The notes under the pieces are model-generated. The model saw nothing but the letters and a program-made list of their open reading frames with translations, ran no database searches and was not told where the DNA came from. The position numbers were made by a program, and so were the translations under genes. DNA of 7,543 bases from JBHHWH01 sp046756405 (lineage in GTDB: Bacteria; Actinomycetota; Acidimicrobiia; Spongiisociales; ZC4RG35): positions 1 to 7,543 of the forward strand of contig JBHHWH010000100.1 of NCBI GenBank assembly GCA_046756405.1. The letters are read 5' to 3'. Shown piece by piece: positions 1-5,871 of this stretch; position 1 is the stretch's first letter; each line of letters opens with the position of its first letter.

Positions 1-1064
1 TGGACCGCCGCATCCCCCGGGGTGCGGGCAAGGGTGCCATCGCCCCCGGACACCACGTTCCCGAAGTGCTGAAGCGGGGCGCCGTCGCCGTCGTCGAACA
101 CGGTTACGGCTGGGAGGAGGATCTGGAGCGCTGCGAGGAGCGAGGCACTTCGACAGGCGCGGACCCGGCCGCCATCAGTGGACGGGCCCTCTCCCGGGGG
201 ATGGGCCAGCTCGGCTCCCTCGGAGCAGGCAACCACTTCCTCGAAGTCCAGGTTGTCGACGAGGTCCACGATTCAGAAGCTGCTGCCGTCTTCGGTCTGG
301 CCGAGGGCATGGTGGTGGTGATGATCCACTGTGGATCCAGGGGTCTGGGCCACCAGACCTGCACCGACCAACTCCGCAGGATGGGGGAGGCCATGAGCCG
401 TCACGGCATCGTCGTCCCCGACCGGCAGCTCGCCTGTGTTCCCGTCCAGTCCCGGGAAGGCGAGAACTACCTGGGTGCCATGGCCGCCTCCGCCAACTTC
501 GCCTGGGCCAACCGCCATGTCCTCGCCCATGAGGCAAGACAGGCCTTCGCCACCGCTTTGGGGATGTCCCCGGAGGAGACCGGTATGCGGCTGGTCTTCG
601 ATGTGGCCCACAACCTGGCCAAGGTCGAGACCCACACCGTCGACGGGCAGGAAATGGAGTTGTGTGTCCATCGGAAGGGCGCCACCCGGGCCTTCGGGCC
701 CGGCCACCCCGACCTTCCTCCGGACCTGCGTCAGGTGGGCCAGCCGGTGCTGGTCCCGGGGAGCATGGGAACAGCTTCGTGGGTGCTGCGCGGCGTGGAC
801 GACAACCCCGCCTTCTTCTCCGCGGCCCACGGGGCGGGAAGGGTGATGAGCCGCAAGAAGGCCAAAGCCCAGGCCTCGGGTCGCCAGGTACGCCAGGAAC
901 TGGAACAGGTTGGAATCTCGGTGCGACCCGGATCGGTGAGCCTGCTCTCCGAGGAAGCCCCCTACGCCTACAAGGACGTGGATATCGTCGCCGAGGTCTG
1001 CCATCGGGCCGGCCTGGCGGCCAAGGTGGCCCGTCTCCGCCCGCTGGGGGTGGTCAAGGGTTGA
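1..1064 (+). CDS. rtcB: RNA-splicing ligase RtcB (5' end cut by window edge)
   Basis: RtcB joins RNA 2',3'-cyclic phosphate or 3'-phosphate ends to 5'-OH ends, using GTP and Mn2+, in tRNA splicing or RNA repair. The open frame enters at base 3, so 353 residues are visible; the N-terminus, including the early Asp/Cys metal ligands of the family, lies outside the window. Family signatures seen in order: IPRGAG near the edge, GNHFLE (metal-binding His), IHCGSRGLGHQ (second metal His), DVAHN (third metal His), HRKGATRAFGPGHP, PGSMGTASWVL, and AAHGAGRVMSR. The His of HGAGR, at bases 828-830, is the residue that is guanylylated in characterised RtcB. The C-terminus ends in the typical YKDVDIVAEV..AGLAAKVARLRPLGVVKG pattern, so the gene looks intact to its stop. 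No archease or RtcA gene is visible. The next gene starts 55 nt downstream on the same strand and could be cotranscribed. The family call is very secure; the biological substrate is unknown. Confidence 0.97.
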   Translation, partial: DRRIPRGAGKGAIAPGHHVPEVLKRGAVAVVEHGYGWEEDLERCEERGTSTGADPAAISGRALSRGMGQLGSLGAGNHFLEVQVVDEVHDSEAAAVFGLAEGMVVVMIHCGSRGLGHQTCTDQLRRMGEAMSRHGIVVPDRQLACVPVQSREGENYLGAMAASANFAWANRHVLAHEARQAFATALGMSPEETGMRLVFDVAHNLAKVETHTVDGQEMELCVHRKGATRAFGPGHPDLPPDLRQVGQPVLVPGSMGTASWVLRGVDDNPAFFSAAHGAGRVMSRKKAKAQASGRQVRQELEQVGISVRPGSVSLLSEEAPYAYKDVDIVAEVCHRAGLAAKVARLRPLGVVKG

Positions 1065-1119
1065 CCGTCCCGATGCAGCCACCGGCAAAACCGTGCAGAA
1101 TGGACCCTGGAGGTTGAAG

Positions 1120-1377
1120 ATGGCCGAGCAACTGATCGGAGTCGTAGACCACTGGTATGGGAAGATCAACGTCGCCGGCGTCCGCCTCACCGACGGACAG
1201 CTCAATGTCGGCGACACGATCCACTTCCTCGGACACACCACCGACTTCACCGAGACGGTGCAGTCGATGCAGATCGACCACGAGGCGGTCACCGAGGCCG
1301 GACCCGGCGACCAGGTGGGGATCAAGGTCGCGGACCGAGTCCGGACCGGCGACTCCGTCTATCTAGTCACCAACTGA
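1120..1377 (+). CDS. Small EF-Tu domain II-like protein (translation elongation factor-like)
   Basis: An 85-residue protein resembling an isolated EF-Tu/EF-G domain II beta-barrel, a type annotated in bacteria and archaea as 'translation elongation factor-like protein'. Visible signatures are the repeated Gly-Asp turns of that barrel: NVGDTIHFLG, GPGDQVGIKV and RTGDSVYLV. No GTPase motifs (P-loop, DxxG, NKxD) are present, so it cannot be a GTP-driven factor by itself. The ATG at 1120 was chosen because GGAGG at 1109-1113 precedes it by 6 nt; the frame remains open to an ATG at 1093, which lacks such a site. It lies 55 nt after rtcB on the same strand and converges on the sigma gene. A role in binding RNA or the ribosome is possible by analogy only; no function is demonstrated by the sequence. 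Confidence 0.85.
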   Translation: MAEQLIGVVDHWYGKINVAGVRLTDGQLNVGDTIHFLGHTTDFTETVQSMQIDHEAVTEAGPGDQVGIKVADRVRTGDSVYLVTN

Positions 1378-1384
1378 AGGCCGG

Positions 1385-1418
1385 ACCCAAGCTGGGTAGA
1401 CGCCGGGGGGTTCCGGCG
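1385..1418. terminator. Two tandem hairpins between convergent genes; possible bidirectional terminator
   Basis: Two adjacent inverted repeats lie between the stops of the EF-like gene and the sigma gene. The first is ACCCA (1385-1389) with TGGGT (1393-1397) and a 3-nt loop. The second is CGCCGG (1401-1406) with CCGGCG (1413-1418) and a GGGGTT loop. Position between convergent stops fits termination in both directions. Neither side has a clear U-tract, so this is not a textbook intrinsic terminator. Confidence 0.42.
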
Positions 1419-1422
1419 CGTC

Positions 1423-2367
1423 CTAAGCGGCCAGCATCTCCGAGACCGACTCCAGCTCTTCGCTCAGGCTCTTCAGGGCCTCGTTTATCAGCCCTTTGAC
1501 CCGATGCCGTGGCATGTCCAGCTCCTGGGCGATCAGGTCCATGGCGGCGGGCTGACCGTCCACGAGCCCGAAGCGCATCTCCAGGGCTCGCCGCTGGATC
1601 TCGGGAAGCTGCTCCAGGCTGCGGCGTAGGGCCGCTTCGGCGATACGAAGCTCCACCTGGTCGGAAGGGTCGGGGGTGTCGGCGTCGGCGATGAAGTCGC
1701 CGAGCTGGGCCCCCTCCTCGCCCACGGGAGCTTCCAGGGCCACCGAAGAGTCCACGGCGAGGGCCTTCTCCACGTCGCCCGGGGCGACCCCGGTCTCCTG
1801 GGAGATCTCCTCGGTGGTGGGGAAACGCCCGGTGCGGGAGTGCAGCTCCTCGGCTGCGGCGCGCACCAGCGGGACGATATCGAACAGCCTGGCGGGGAGA
1901 CGGACCGTGTCGCCCAGGTTGGCCCGGGCCCTCTGCATCGCCTGGCGGATCCACCAGGTGGCATAGGTGGAGAACTTGAAACCCTTGCGCCAGTCGAACT
2001 TGTCCACGGCACGCATCAGCCCCAGGTTTCCCTCCTGGATCAGGTCGAGCATGTCGAGGTCGGCGCTGGCGTAACGCCGGGCGTTGGCGACCACCAGACG
2101 GAGGTTGGCCTCGATGAACCGACGACGGGCGCGTTCGCCCCGCCGCAGCTCGATCTCGAGGCGGCGCCGCTCCTCCGGGTCGACTACCGCGCCGGACTCG
2201 AGGCGACGGCGCGCCTCCTCCCCGGCCTCCATGGCCTGAGCGAGGAGGACCTCCTCCTCGGCGGTGAGAAGCTCGTGGCCTCCCACGCCGGTTAGGTACA
2301 GCCCAAGAGGGTCGGCGGCCAGCCGACCCCGCTCATCTAGTAGTTCTCTGGTCTTGCTCACAGTCAT
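1423..2367 (-). CDS. Sigma-70 family RNA polymerase sigma factor (group 2-like)
   Basis: A 314-residue sigma factor that directs RNA polymerase to promoters. Domains in order: region 1.2 (about residues 19-55, DPLGLYLTGVG..LLTAEEEVLLAQ), region 2 (about 84-150, with core-binding DLIQEGNLGLMRAVDKFDW and melting motif FKFSTYATWWIRQA), region 3 (about 155-210, RLPARLFD..FPTTEEISQETG), and region 4 (about 250-302, LPEIQRRALEMRFGLVDG then a helix-turn-helix). It lacks the long N-terminal region 1.1 of primary sigma factors, so it is most like a group 2 or stress sigma. The ATG at 2367 was chosen because GGGGGAG lies just upstream; a GTG at 2385 is in frame but has a poorly spaced site. Region 4.2 reads PRHRVKGLINEAL where primary sigmas have TRERIRQIExxAL, so -35 recognition may be altered. 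No anti-sigma gene is visible. Upstream is a promoter overlapped by an SOS-type palindrome. The sigma assignment is secure; its group and regulon are inferred. Confidence 0.96.
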   Translation of the reverse strand: MTVSKTRELLDERGRLAADPLGLYLTGVGGHELLTAEEEVLLAQAMEAGEEARRRLESGAVVDPEERRRLEIELRRGERARRRFIEANLRLVVANARRYASADLDMLDLIQEGNLGLMRAVDKFDWRKGFKFSTYATWWIRQAMQRARANLGDTVRLPARLFDIVPLVRAAAEELHSRTGRFPTTEEISQETGVAPGDVEKALAVDSSVALEAPVGEEGAQLGDFIADADTPDPSDQVELRIAEAALRRSLEQLPEIQRRALEMRFGLVDGQPAAMDLIAQELDMPRHRVKGLINEALKSLSEELESVSEMLAA

Positions 2368-2403
2368 CGTCTCCCCCTGGCACACTTCCTAGCTTCTATT
2401 TGC

Positions 2404-2417
2404 CGAACATCTGTTCG
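2404..2417. promoter_or_regulatory. SOS/LexA-type operator over the sigma gene start site
   Basis: A perfect inverted repeat, CGAAC-ATCT-GTTCG (minus strand CGAAC-AGAT-GTTCG). It has the form of Gram-positive LexA boxes, described as CGAAC-RNRY-GTTYC in Bacillus and TCGAAC-N4-GTTCGA in mycobacteria. Read on the minus strand the central four bases fit RNRY. The box begins 4 nt after the predicted -10 of the sigma promoter and covers about -2 to +13, where bound repressor would block transcription. LexA binding is inferred; no lexA gene is in the window. Confidence 0.7.
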
Positions 2418-2421
2418 CTAC

Positions 2422-2450
2422 ACTGTATTCCCCTTTTGAACTCCTGCCAA
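2422..2450 (-). promoter_or_regulatory. Predicted promoter of the sigma gene
   Basis: Read on the minus strand: TTGGCA (2450-2445), exactly 17 nt of spacer, then TACAGT (2427-2422). This matches TTGACA/TATAAT at 5 of 6 and 4 of 6 positions with ideal spacing. The expected start of transcription is near 2415, giving a leader of about 48 nt to the ATG at 2367. The -10 element abuts the SOS-like palindrome. Confidence 0.65.
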
Positions 2451-2458
2451 CCCCATAT

Positions 2459-2488
2459 TTGTTCCCACCACCTCCAGCGGGATAGATT
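2459..2488 (+). promoter_or_regulatory. Weak candidate promoter for the M50 protease gene
   Basis: TTGTTC (2459-2464), an 18-nt spacer and TAGATT (2483-2488) match the consensus at 3 of 6 and 4 of 6 positions, 24 nt before the GTG start. The match is modest and could be chance. The SOS-like box lies more than 40 nt upstream of this candidate, so it probably acts mainly on the divergent sigma gene. Confidence 0.3.
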
Positions 2489-2512
2489 CAGCCCCGAGCG
2501 ATAGGAGGCCGA

Positions 2513-3649
2513 GTGTTCGTCCATTCCGTCAGCATCGGCCGGTTCTTCGGAATCGAGGTGAGGGTCGACCCTTCCTGGCTGGTGGTCGCCTTCCTGTTCG
2601 GCTGGTCCTTCTACGCCCAGTTCCAGCACGTCTTCCCCGGGCTCTCCCCGACAAGTCTCTTCTTACTGTCGGTGGTGTCGGTGGTGATCTTCTTCGGGTC
2701 GGTGCTCCTCCACGAGCTGAGCCACTCGGTGATGGCCAGGCGTCTCGGCATTCCCGTGGAGGGGATAACGTTGTTCCTGTTCGGTGGGGTGACCAAGACC
2801 CGGATGGAGGCCAGCAAGCCCAAGGACGAGTTCCTGGTAGCGGTGGTGGGCCCGCTCACCAGCCTGGCCATAGCCGGGGTGCTGTGGATGCTGGTCAACT
2901 GGGGATCGGTGGTGATTCAAGGTCCGGTCGCCTACGCCCTCGGCTACCTGGGCTGGCTCAACCTGGGTCTAGGCGTGTTCAACCTCCTCCCCGGGTTTCC
3001 CCTCGACGGAGGGCGGGTGCTCCGCTCCATCCTCTGGCAGACCGGAGGCAGTCTCATTCGCGCCACCAGGCGGGCGGCAGCGGTGGGTAAGACCATCGCC
3101 GCGCTCATGATCGGTCTAGGCCTGGTCTCGGTCTTCGCCGGAGACTTGGGCGGGCTGTGGCTGGCCGCCATCGGCTGGTTCCTCTTCCAGGCGGCCGTGG
3201 CCGTCGACCAGGACGTGGTGCTCAAATCCCTGCTTCGGGAGCTGAAAGCAAGGGATCTGATGTCGCCCAACCTGGTCACCATCCCCTGGGACGCCACGAT
3301 CCGCCAGGCGGTCGACGACTACTTTCTCCGCTACGACCACTCGGCGTTCCCGGTGGTAGGCCAGGACCTCCCCGGCCTCCTGACCCTCCGGGCGGTGCGT
3401 CAGATCCCCAAGGACCAGTGGGACATGCGGGAGGTGTGGAGCGCCGCCACCGGCCTCGACGAGGCGTGCACCGTCGCCCCCGACACTCCGATGGACCAGG
3501 TGATGGAGAAGCTGAGACAGCAGGAGCAAGACCGGGTCCTGGTGGTAGACCGGAACCACCTCCTTGGGATCATCACTCCCCGGGACATCCTGCGGTGGGT
3601 GAGAAGGTCGGAGGAACTCGGGTTGGCGAGGGTCGATACCGGGCTGTAA
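2513..3649 (+). CDS. M50 family site-2-type intramembrane metalloprotease with C-terminal CBS pair (Rip3-like)
   Basis: A 378-residue membrane zinc protease of the site-2 protease family, which cleaves substrates inside the membrane in regulated intramembrane proteolysis. The zinc motif HELSH is at residues 67-71 in a hydrophobic segment, and the second motif NLLPGFPLDGG is at 157-167 with the third zinc ligand Asp165. About six hydrophobic segments are visible, near residues 21-36, 48-66, 107-130, 138-160, 190-209 and 213-230. The cytoplasmic tail (about 243-365) has two CBS repeats, with ARDLMSPNLVTI opening the first and LLGIITPRDILRW closing the second; CBS pairs usually sense adenine nucleotides. 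The architecture resembles mycobacterial Rip3. The GTG at 2513 follows AGGAGG at 2503-2508. It is divergent from the sigma gene and 22 nt ahead of the CoA ligase gene, probably in one operon. The substrate is unknown. Confidence 0.95.
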   Translation: MFVHSVSIGRFFGIEVRVDPSWLVVAFLFGWSFYAQFQHVFPGLSPTSLFLLSVVSVVIFFGSVLLHELSHSVMARRLGIPVEGITLFLFGGVTKTRMEASKPKDEFLVAVVGPLTSLAIAGVLWMLVNWGSVVIQGPVAYALGYLGWLNLGLGVFNLLPGFPLDGGRVLRSILWQTGGSLIRATRRAAAVGKTIAALMIGLGLVSVFAGDLGGLWLAAIGWFLFQAAVAVDQDVVLKSLLRELKARDLMSPNLVTIPWDATIRQAVDDYFLRYDHSAFPVVGQDLPGLLTLRAVRQIPKDQWDMREVWSAATGLDEACTVAPDTPMDQVMEKLRQQEQDRVLVVDRNHLLGIITPRDILRWVRRSEELGLARVDTGL

Positions 3650-3671
3650 TTTCGGCCCTCGGAGGTGACCG

Positions 3672-4973
3672 GTGTATCTACCCAGTATCGAGACGCTGAC
3701 CCGACAAGATCTCACCCAGCTCCAGTCACAGCGACTGGCCGGGCTGGTCGAGCGGCTACGTCAGGTGGGCTCCCCCTACTGGAGGGCCAAGCTGGAGGGA
3801 ATCGGGGAGATAACCTCGATCGAGGGCCTGACTGAACTTCCCTTCACCTTCAAGCAGGAGTTCCGCGACACCTTCCCCTACGGGATGCTGGCGGTCCCCC
3901 GGTCGGAGGTGGTGCGGATCCACGCCTCGTCCGGCACCTCGGGCAAGCCCACCATCGTTGCTTACACCGCCGCCGACGTCAGGGTGTTCGCCCAGGTCAA
4001 CGCCCGAGCCATTTCGGCCGCGGGAGGGGACCAAGACGACGTAGTCCACATCGCTTACGGCTACGGGCTGTTCACCGGAGGGCTGGGTCTCCACTACGGC
4101 GTCGAGGAGCTAGGAGCGGTGGCGGTCCCGGCATCGGGAGGAAACCCGGGCTTCCAGGTGACCCTGATGGCCGACGCCGGTGCCACGGGGTTGGCCGCCA
4201 CGCCCTCCTTCGCCTTGATCCTGGCAGAGCGAGCCCGTGCCGACGGGCTCCTGGACAAGATCGGGCTCCGGTGGGGCATCCACGGGGCGGAGCCCTGGTC
4301 GGAGGGACTTCGCCAGAAGCTGGAGGAGGCCTGGGGCGGCGTCTACGACGCCTGCGACATCTACGGCCTCTCCGAGGTGATCGGGCCCGGGGTGGCTGCC
4401 GAATGCCGGGAGAACAAGGGGGGCCTCCACGTCTTCGAGGACCACTTCTACCCCGAGATCGTCGACCCGGAGAGCGGAGACCCCGTACCCGAAGGGGAGC
4501 CGGGGGAGCTGGTGCTGACCACCCTCACCAAGGAGGCCCAGCCGGTGATCCGCTACCGGACCCGGGACATCACCCGGTTCTTACCCGACGACTGCCCCTG
4601 CGGGCGTACGGGGCGTCGTATTGCCCGGATCGAGGGGCGGGTGGACGACATGTTGATCATCCGCGGTATCAACGTCTACCCCCGTGCCATCGGCTCCGTG
4701 CTCATGGACGATCCGGCCCTGGGCCCGAACTGGGCGTTGATAGTCGACCGCCGCCCGGCGTTGCCTGAACTGGAGGCCCGGGTTGAGCTCGGTGACGGGT
4801 CCCTACTCCCCGAAGCTGAAGCCATAACCGCCAGGCTGGAGCAACGACTGAGGGAGACGGTGCGGCTCCGGATCAACGTGAGCGTGGGCCCTCCGGGAAG
4901 CGTCCCCCGAACCGAAGTAGGCAAAGCGAAGAGGGTGTTCGAGCGCACCGGCGAGGAAGACCCCCTCGGCTGA
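3672..4973 (+). CDS. Phenylacetate-CoA ligase family protein (PaaK-like)
   Basis: A 433-residue adenylate-forming enzyme of the PaaK type, which activates an aryl- or acyl-carboxylate with ATP and transfers it to CoA. Visible motifs: the phosphate-binding loop SSGTSGKP (86-93), AYGYGLFTGGLGLHYG (128-143), the adenylate motif YGLSE (231-235), the hinge region GRVDDMLIIRGINVYP (322-337), and a C-terminal GKAKRV segment (417-422) holding the likely catalytic Lys. CPCGRTGRR (308-316) is the family's usual Cys-rich turn. Length is normal for PaaK. The GTG at 3672 follows GGAGG (3661-3665) by 6 nt. No other phenylacetate-catabolism gene is present, so the true substrate may be another aromatic or acyl acid. 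It is likely cotranscribed with the M50 protease gene. The family is secure; substrate specificity is not. Confidence 0.94.
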   Translation: MYLPSIETLTRQDLTQLQSQRLAGLVERLRQVGSPYWRAKLEGIGEITSIEGLTELPFTFKQEFRDTFPYGMLAVPRSEVVRIHASSGTSGKPTIVAYTAADVRVFAQVNARAISAAGGDQDDVVHIAYGYGLFTGGLGLHYGVEELGAVAVPASGGNPGFQVTLMADAGATGLAATPSFALILAERARADGLLDKIGLRWGIHGAEPWSEGLRQKLEEAWGGVYDACDIYGLSEVIGPGVAAECRENKGGLHVFEDHFYPEIVDPESGDPVPEGEPGELVLTTLTKEAQPVIRYRTRDITRFLPDDCPCGRTGRRIARIEGRVDDMLIIRGINVYPRAIGSVLMDDPALGPNWALIVDRRPALPELEARVELGDGSLLPEAEAITARLEQRLRETVRLRINVSVGPPGSVPRTEVGKAKRVFERTGEEDPLG

Positions 4974-4979
4974 CCGCAG

Positions 4980-5082
4980 CCCGGGGGACGGGTGTCGAAG
5001 GCACACCCGCGGTGTCGATATCGGTGGAAGGGCAGGACCTGGTCGGACCGCCGGGTCTTCATCGACAGGCCCGTCCCCCGGG
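4980..5082. repeat. Long interrupted inverted repeat between convergent genes
   Basis: CCCGGGGGACGGG (4980-4992) pairs perfectly with CCCGTCCCCCGGG (5070-5082). After a 2-nt bulge the stem continues for 6 bp, TGTCGA (4993-4998) with TCGACA (5062-5067). Inside is a further small hairpin, ACACC/GGTGT (5003-5007 with 5011-5015). It fills nearly all the spacer between the CoA ligase and cupredoxin stops. A bidirectional terminator or structured RNA element is the simplest reading. A small mobile element with terminal repeats is possible, but no target duplication is seen next to the arms. Confidence 0.6.
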
Positions 5083-5093
5083 GTTTCAGATTG

Positions 5094-5546
5094 TCAAGAG
5101 GACTCGACCTCCACCACCCCCACCATGCCGGCGTCGGCGTGACCGGGGACTGAGCAGAAGAAGCTGTATTCGCCCGGCTGAACCTGGGAAACGCCGGTGG
5201 TGACGGTCTCCCCCGGACCGGCCACAAGCTGGACATTTAGCTCCGGAATGGTGATGTCGTGGAGGAGCCGCCCCGCGTTTACCAGGGTGAGATTGAAGGG
5301 GCCCTCGACCTGGATCCGGCTGGGAGAGAAGCTGAAGTCGTCGGCAACGACGGTCACCTCGGTTGCCCCCTCCACCGGAGGAGCCGGCACCGCCGATCCG
5401 CTCCCATAGGAGCCCGGTCCGTGCATCCATCCGTGCATCCCCCACATGCCCCCGAAGCCACCCCAGCCGGGCGTGAGGGAGGCTCCAAACAGGCCGAGGG
5501 CTACCAGGGCAACGCCCAGGCCCAACAGCTTCCGCTGGCCTATCAA
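5094..5546 (-). CDS. Secreted or membrane-anchored cupredoxin-domain protein
   Basis: A 150-residue small blue-copper-type protein, likely outside the membrane. Residues 6-24 form a hydrophobic signal or anchor segment. A Gly/Met/His-rich linker follows (about 27-50), including MWGMHGWMHG at 34-43, which could bind copper. The cupredoxin domain spans about 62-149. A full set of type 1 copper ligands is visible: His96 (LLHDITI), Cys131, His136 and Met141 (FFCSVPGHADAGM). It may carry electrons or bind and buffer copper. The start is TTG at 5546, preceded by GGAGG with 4 nt spacing; it overlaps the stop of the upstream SHOCT gene (TTGA), implying translational coupling. The copper fold is well supported; the redox partner is unknown. 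Confidence 0.92.
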   Translation of the reverse strand: MIGQRKLLGLGVALVALGLFGASLTPGWGGFGGMWGMHGWMHGPGSYGSGSAVPAPPVEGATEVTVVADDFSFSPSRIQVEGPFNLTLVNAGRLLHDITIPELNVQLVAGPGETVTTGVSQVQPGEYSFFCSVPGHADAGMVGVVEVESS

Positions 5547-5764
5547 CGCTCCTCCAGGGCCCGCCGCCGCTCCTCGAACTCCTGGCGGTCGATCTCACCA
5601 CGAGCGAAACGCTCCTCGAGGATTTGCAGGGCACGACTCCCGTCGGGACGGCGACTGTCACCACCGGACAGGGACTTGACGCCCCAGACCACCAACAGGA
5701 TGACTCCGGCCCAGAACAACAGCATCCATAGGCCCATCAGCCATCCGCCTCCGTACCACATCAT
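5543..5764 (-). CDS. Small SHOCT-domain membrane protein
   Basis: A 73-residue protein with an N-terminal Trp/Met-rich membrane segment (about residues 6-28, ending LLVVWGV) and a C-terminal SHOCT (short C-terminal) motif, ALQILEERFARGEIDRQEFE, near the end. SHOCT domains are thought to mediate oligomerisation or docking, and small SHOCT proteins often accompany metal-handling genes in actinobacteria. The ATG at 5764 is preferred because AAAGGGTGG lies 5 nt upstream; a GTG at 5773, in the same frame and adding three residues, has a badly spaced site, and the ATG at 5761 is also possible. Its stop overlaps the cupredoxin start, so the two are very probably one operon. Molecular function is not known. 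Confidence 0.85.
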   Translation of the reverse strand: MMWYGGGWLMGLWMLLFWAGVILLVVWGVKSLSGGDSRRPDGSRALQILEERFARGEIDRQEFEERRRALEER

Positions 5765-5835
5765 CAGAACCACCCTTTCACTTCAAGCAAGGCGATCATG
5801 AGTCTGACAGCCTCAACGTTGGCTAGGTGTTCCCG

Positions 5836-5845
5836 CTTCCGGAAG
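5836..5845. promoter_or_regulatory. Short perfect palindrome upstream of the SHOCT-cupredoxin operon
   Basis: CTTCCGGAAG is a 10-bp perfect palindrome in the 107-nt spacer between the DUF3105 stop and the SHOCT start. It could be an operator for the copper-type operon or part of a terminator for the DUF3105 gene. No convincing -35/-10 pair or U-tract was found around it, so this is a tentative site. Confidence 0.25.
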
Positions 5846-5871
5846 GGTCGAAAGTCCCACCCCTCTAGGAC

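Noticed and set aside
82..98. CGAAC followed closely by GTT inside rtcB as a third SOS box
   Set aside because: The half-sites are separated by 3 nt instead of 4, the right half is not GTTC, and it lies inside a coding region.
273..1325. Long minus-strand open frame opposite rtcB and the EF-like gene, His-rich near one end
   Set aside because: It is a high-GC antisense shadow of two well-recognised genes and shows no family motif of its own.
2661..2690. Direct repeat TCGGTGGTG in the protease gene
   Set aside because: It encodes a Val/Ser-rich membrane segment and is explained by codon use.
3116..3715. Minus-strand open frame opposite the CBS part of the protease
   Set aside because: Shadow frame with Pro/His/Gly-rich low-information protein and no plausible ribosome site or motif.
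4980..5082. Insertion of a transposable element with terminal inverted repeats
   Set aside because: No target-site duplication directly flanks the arms and there is no open frame inside; kept only as an inverted repeat.
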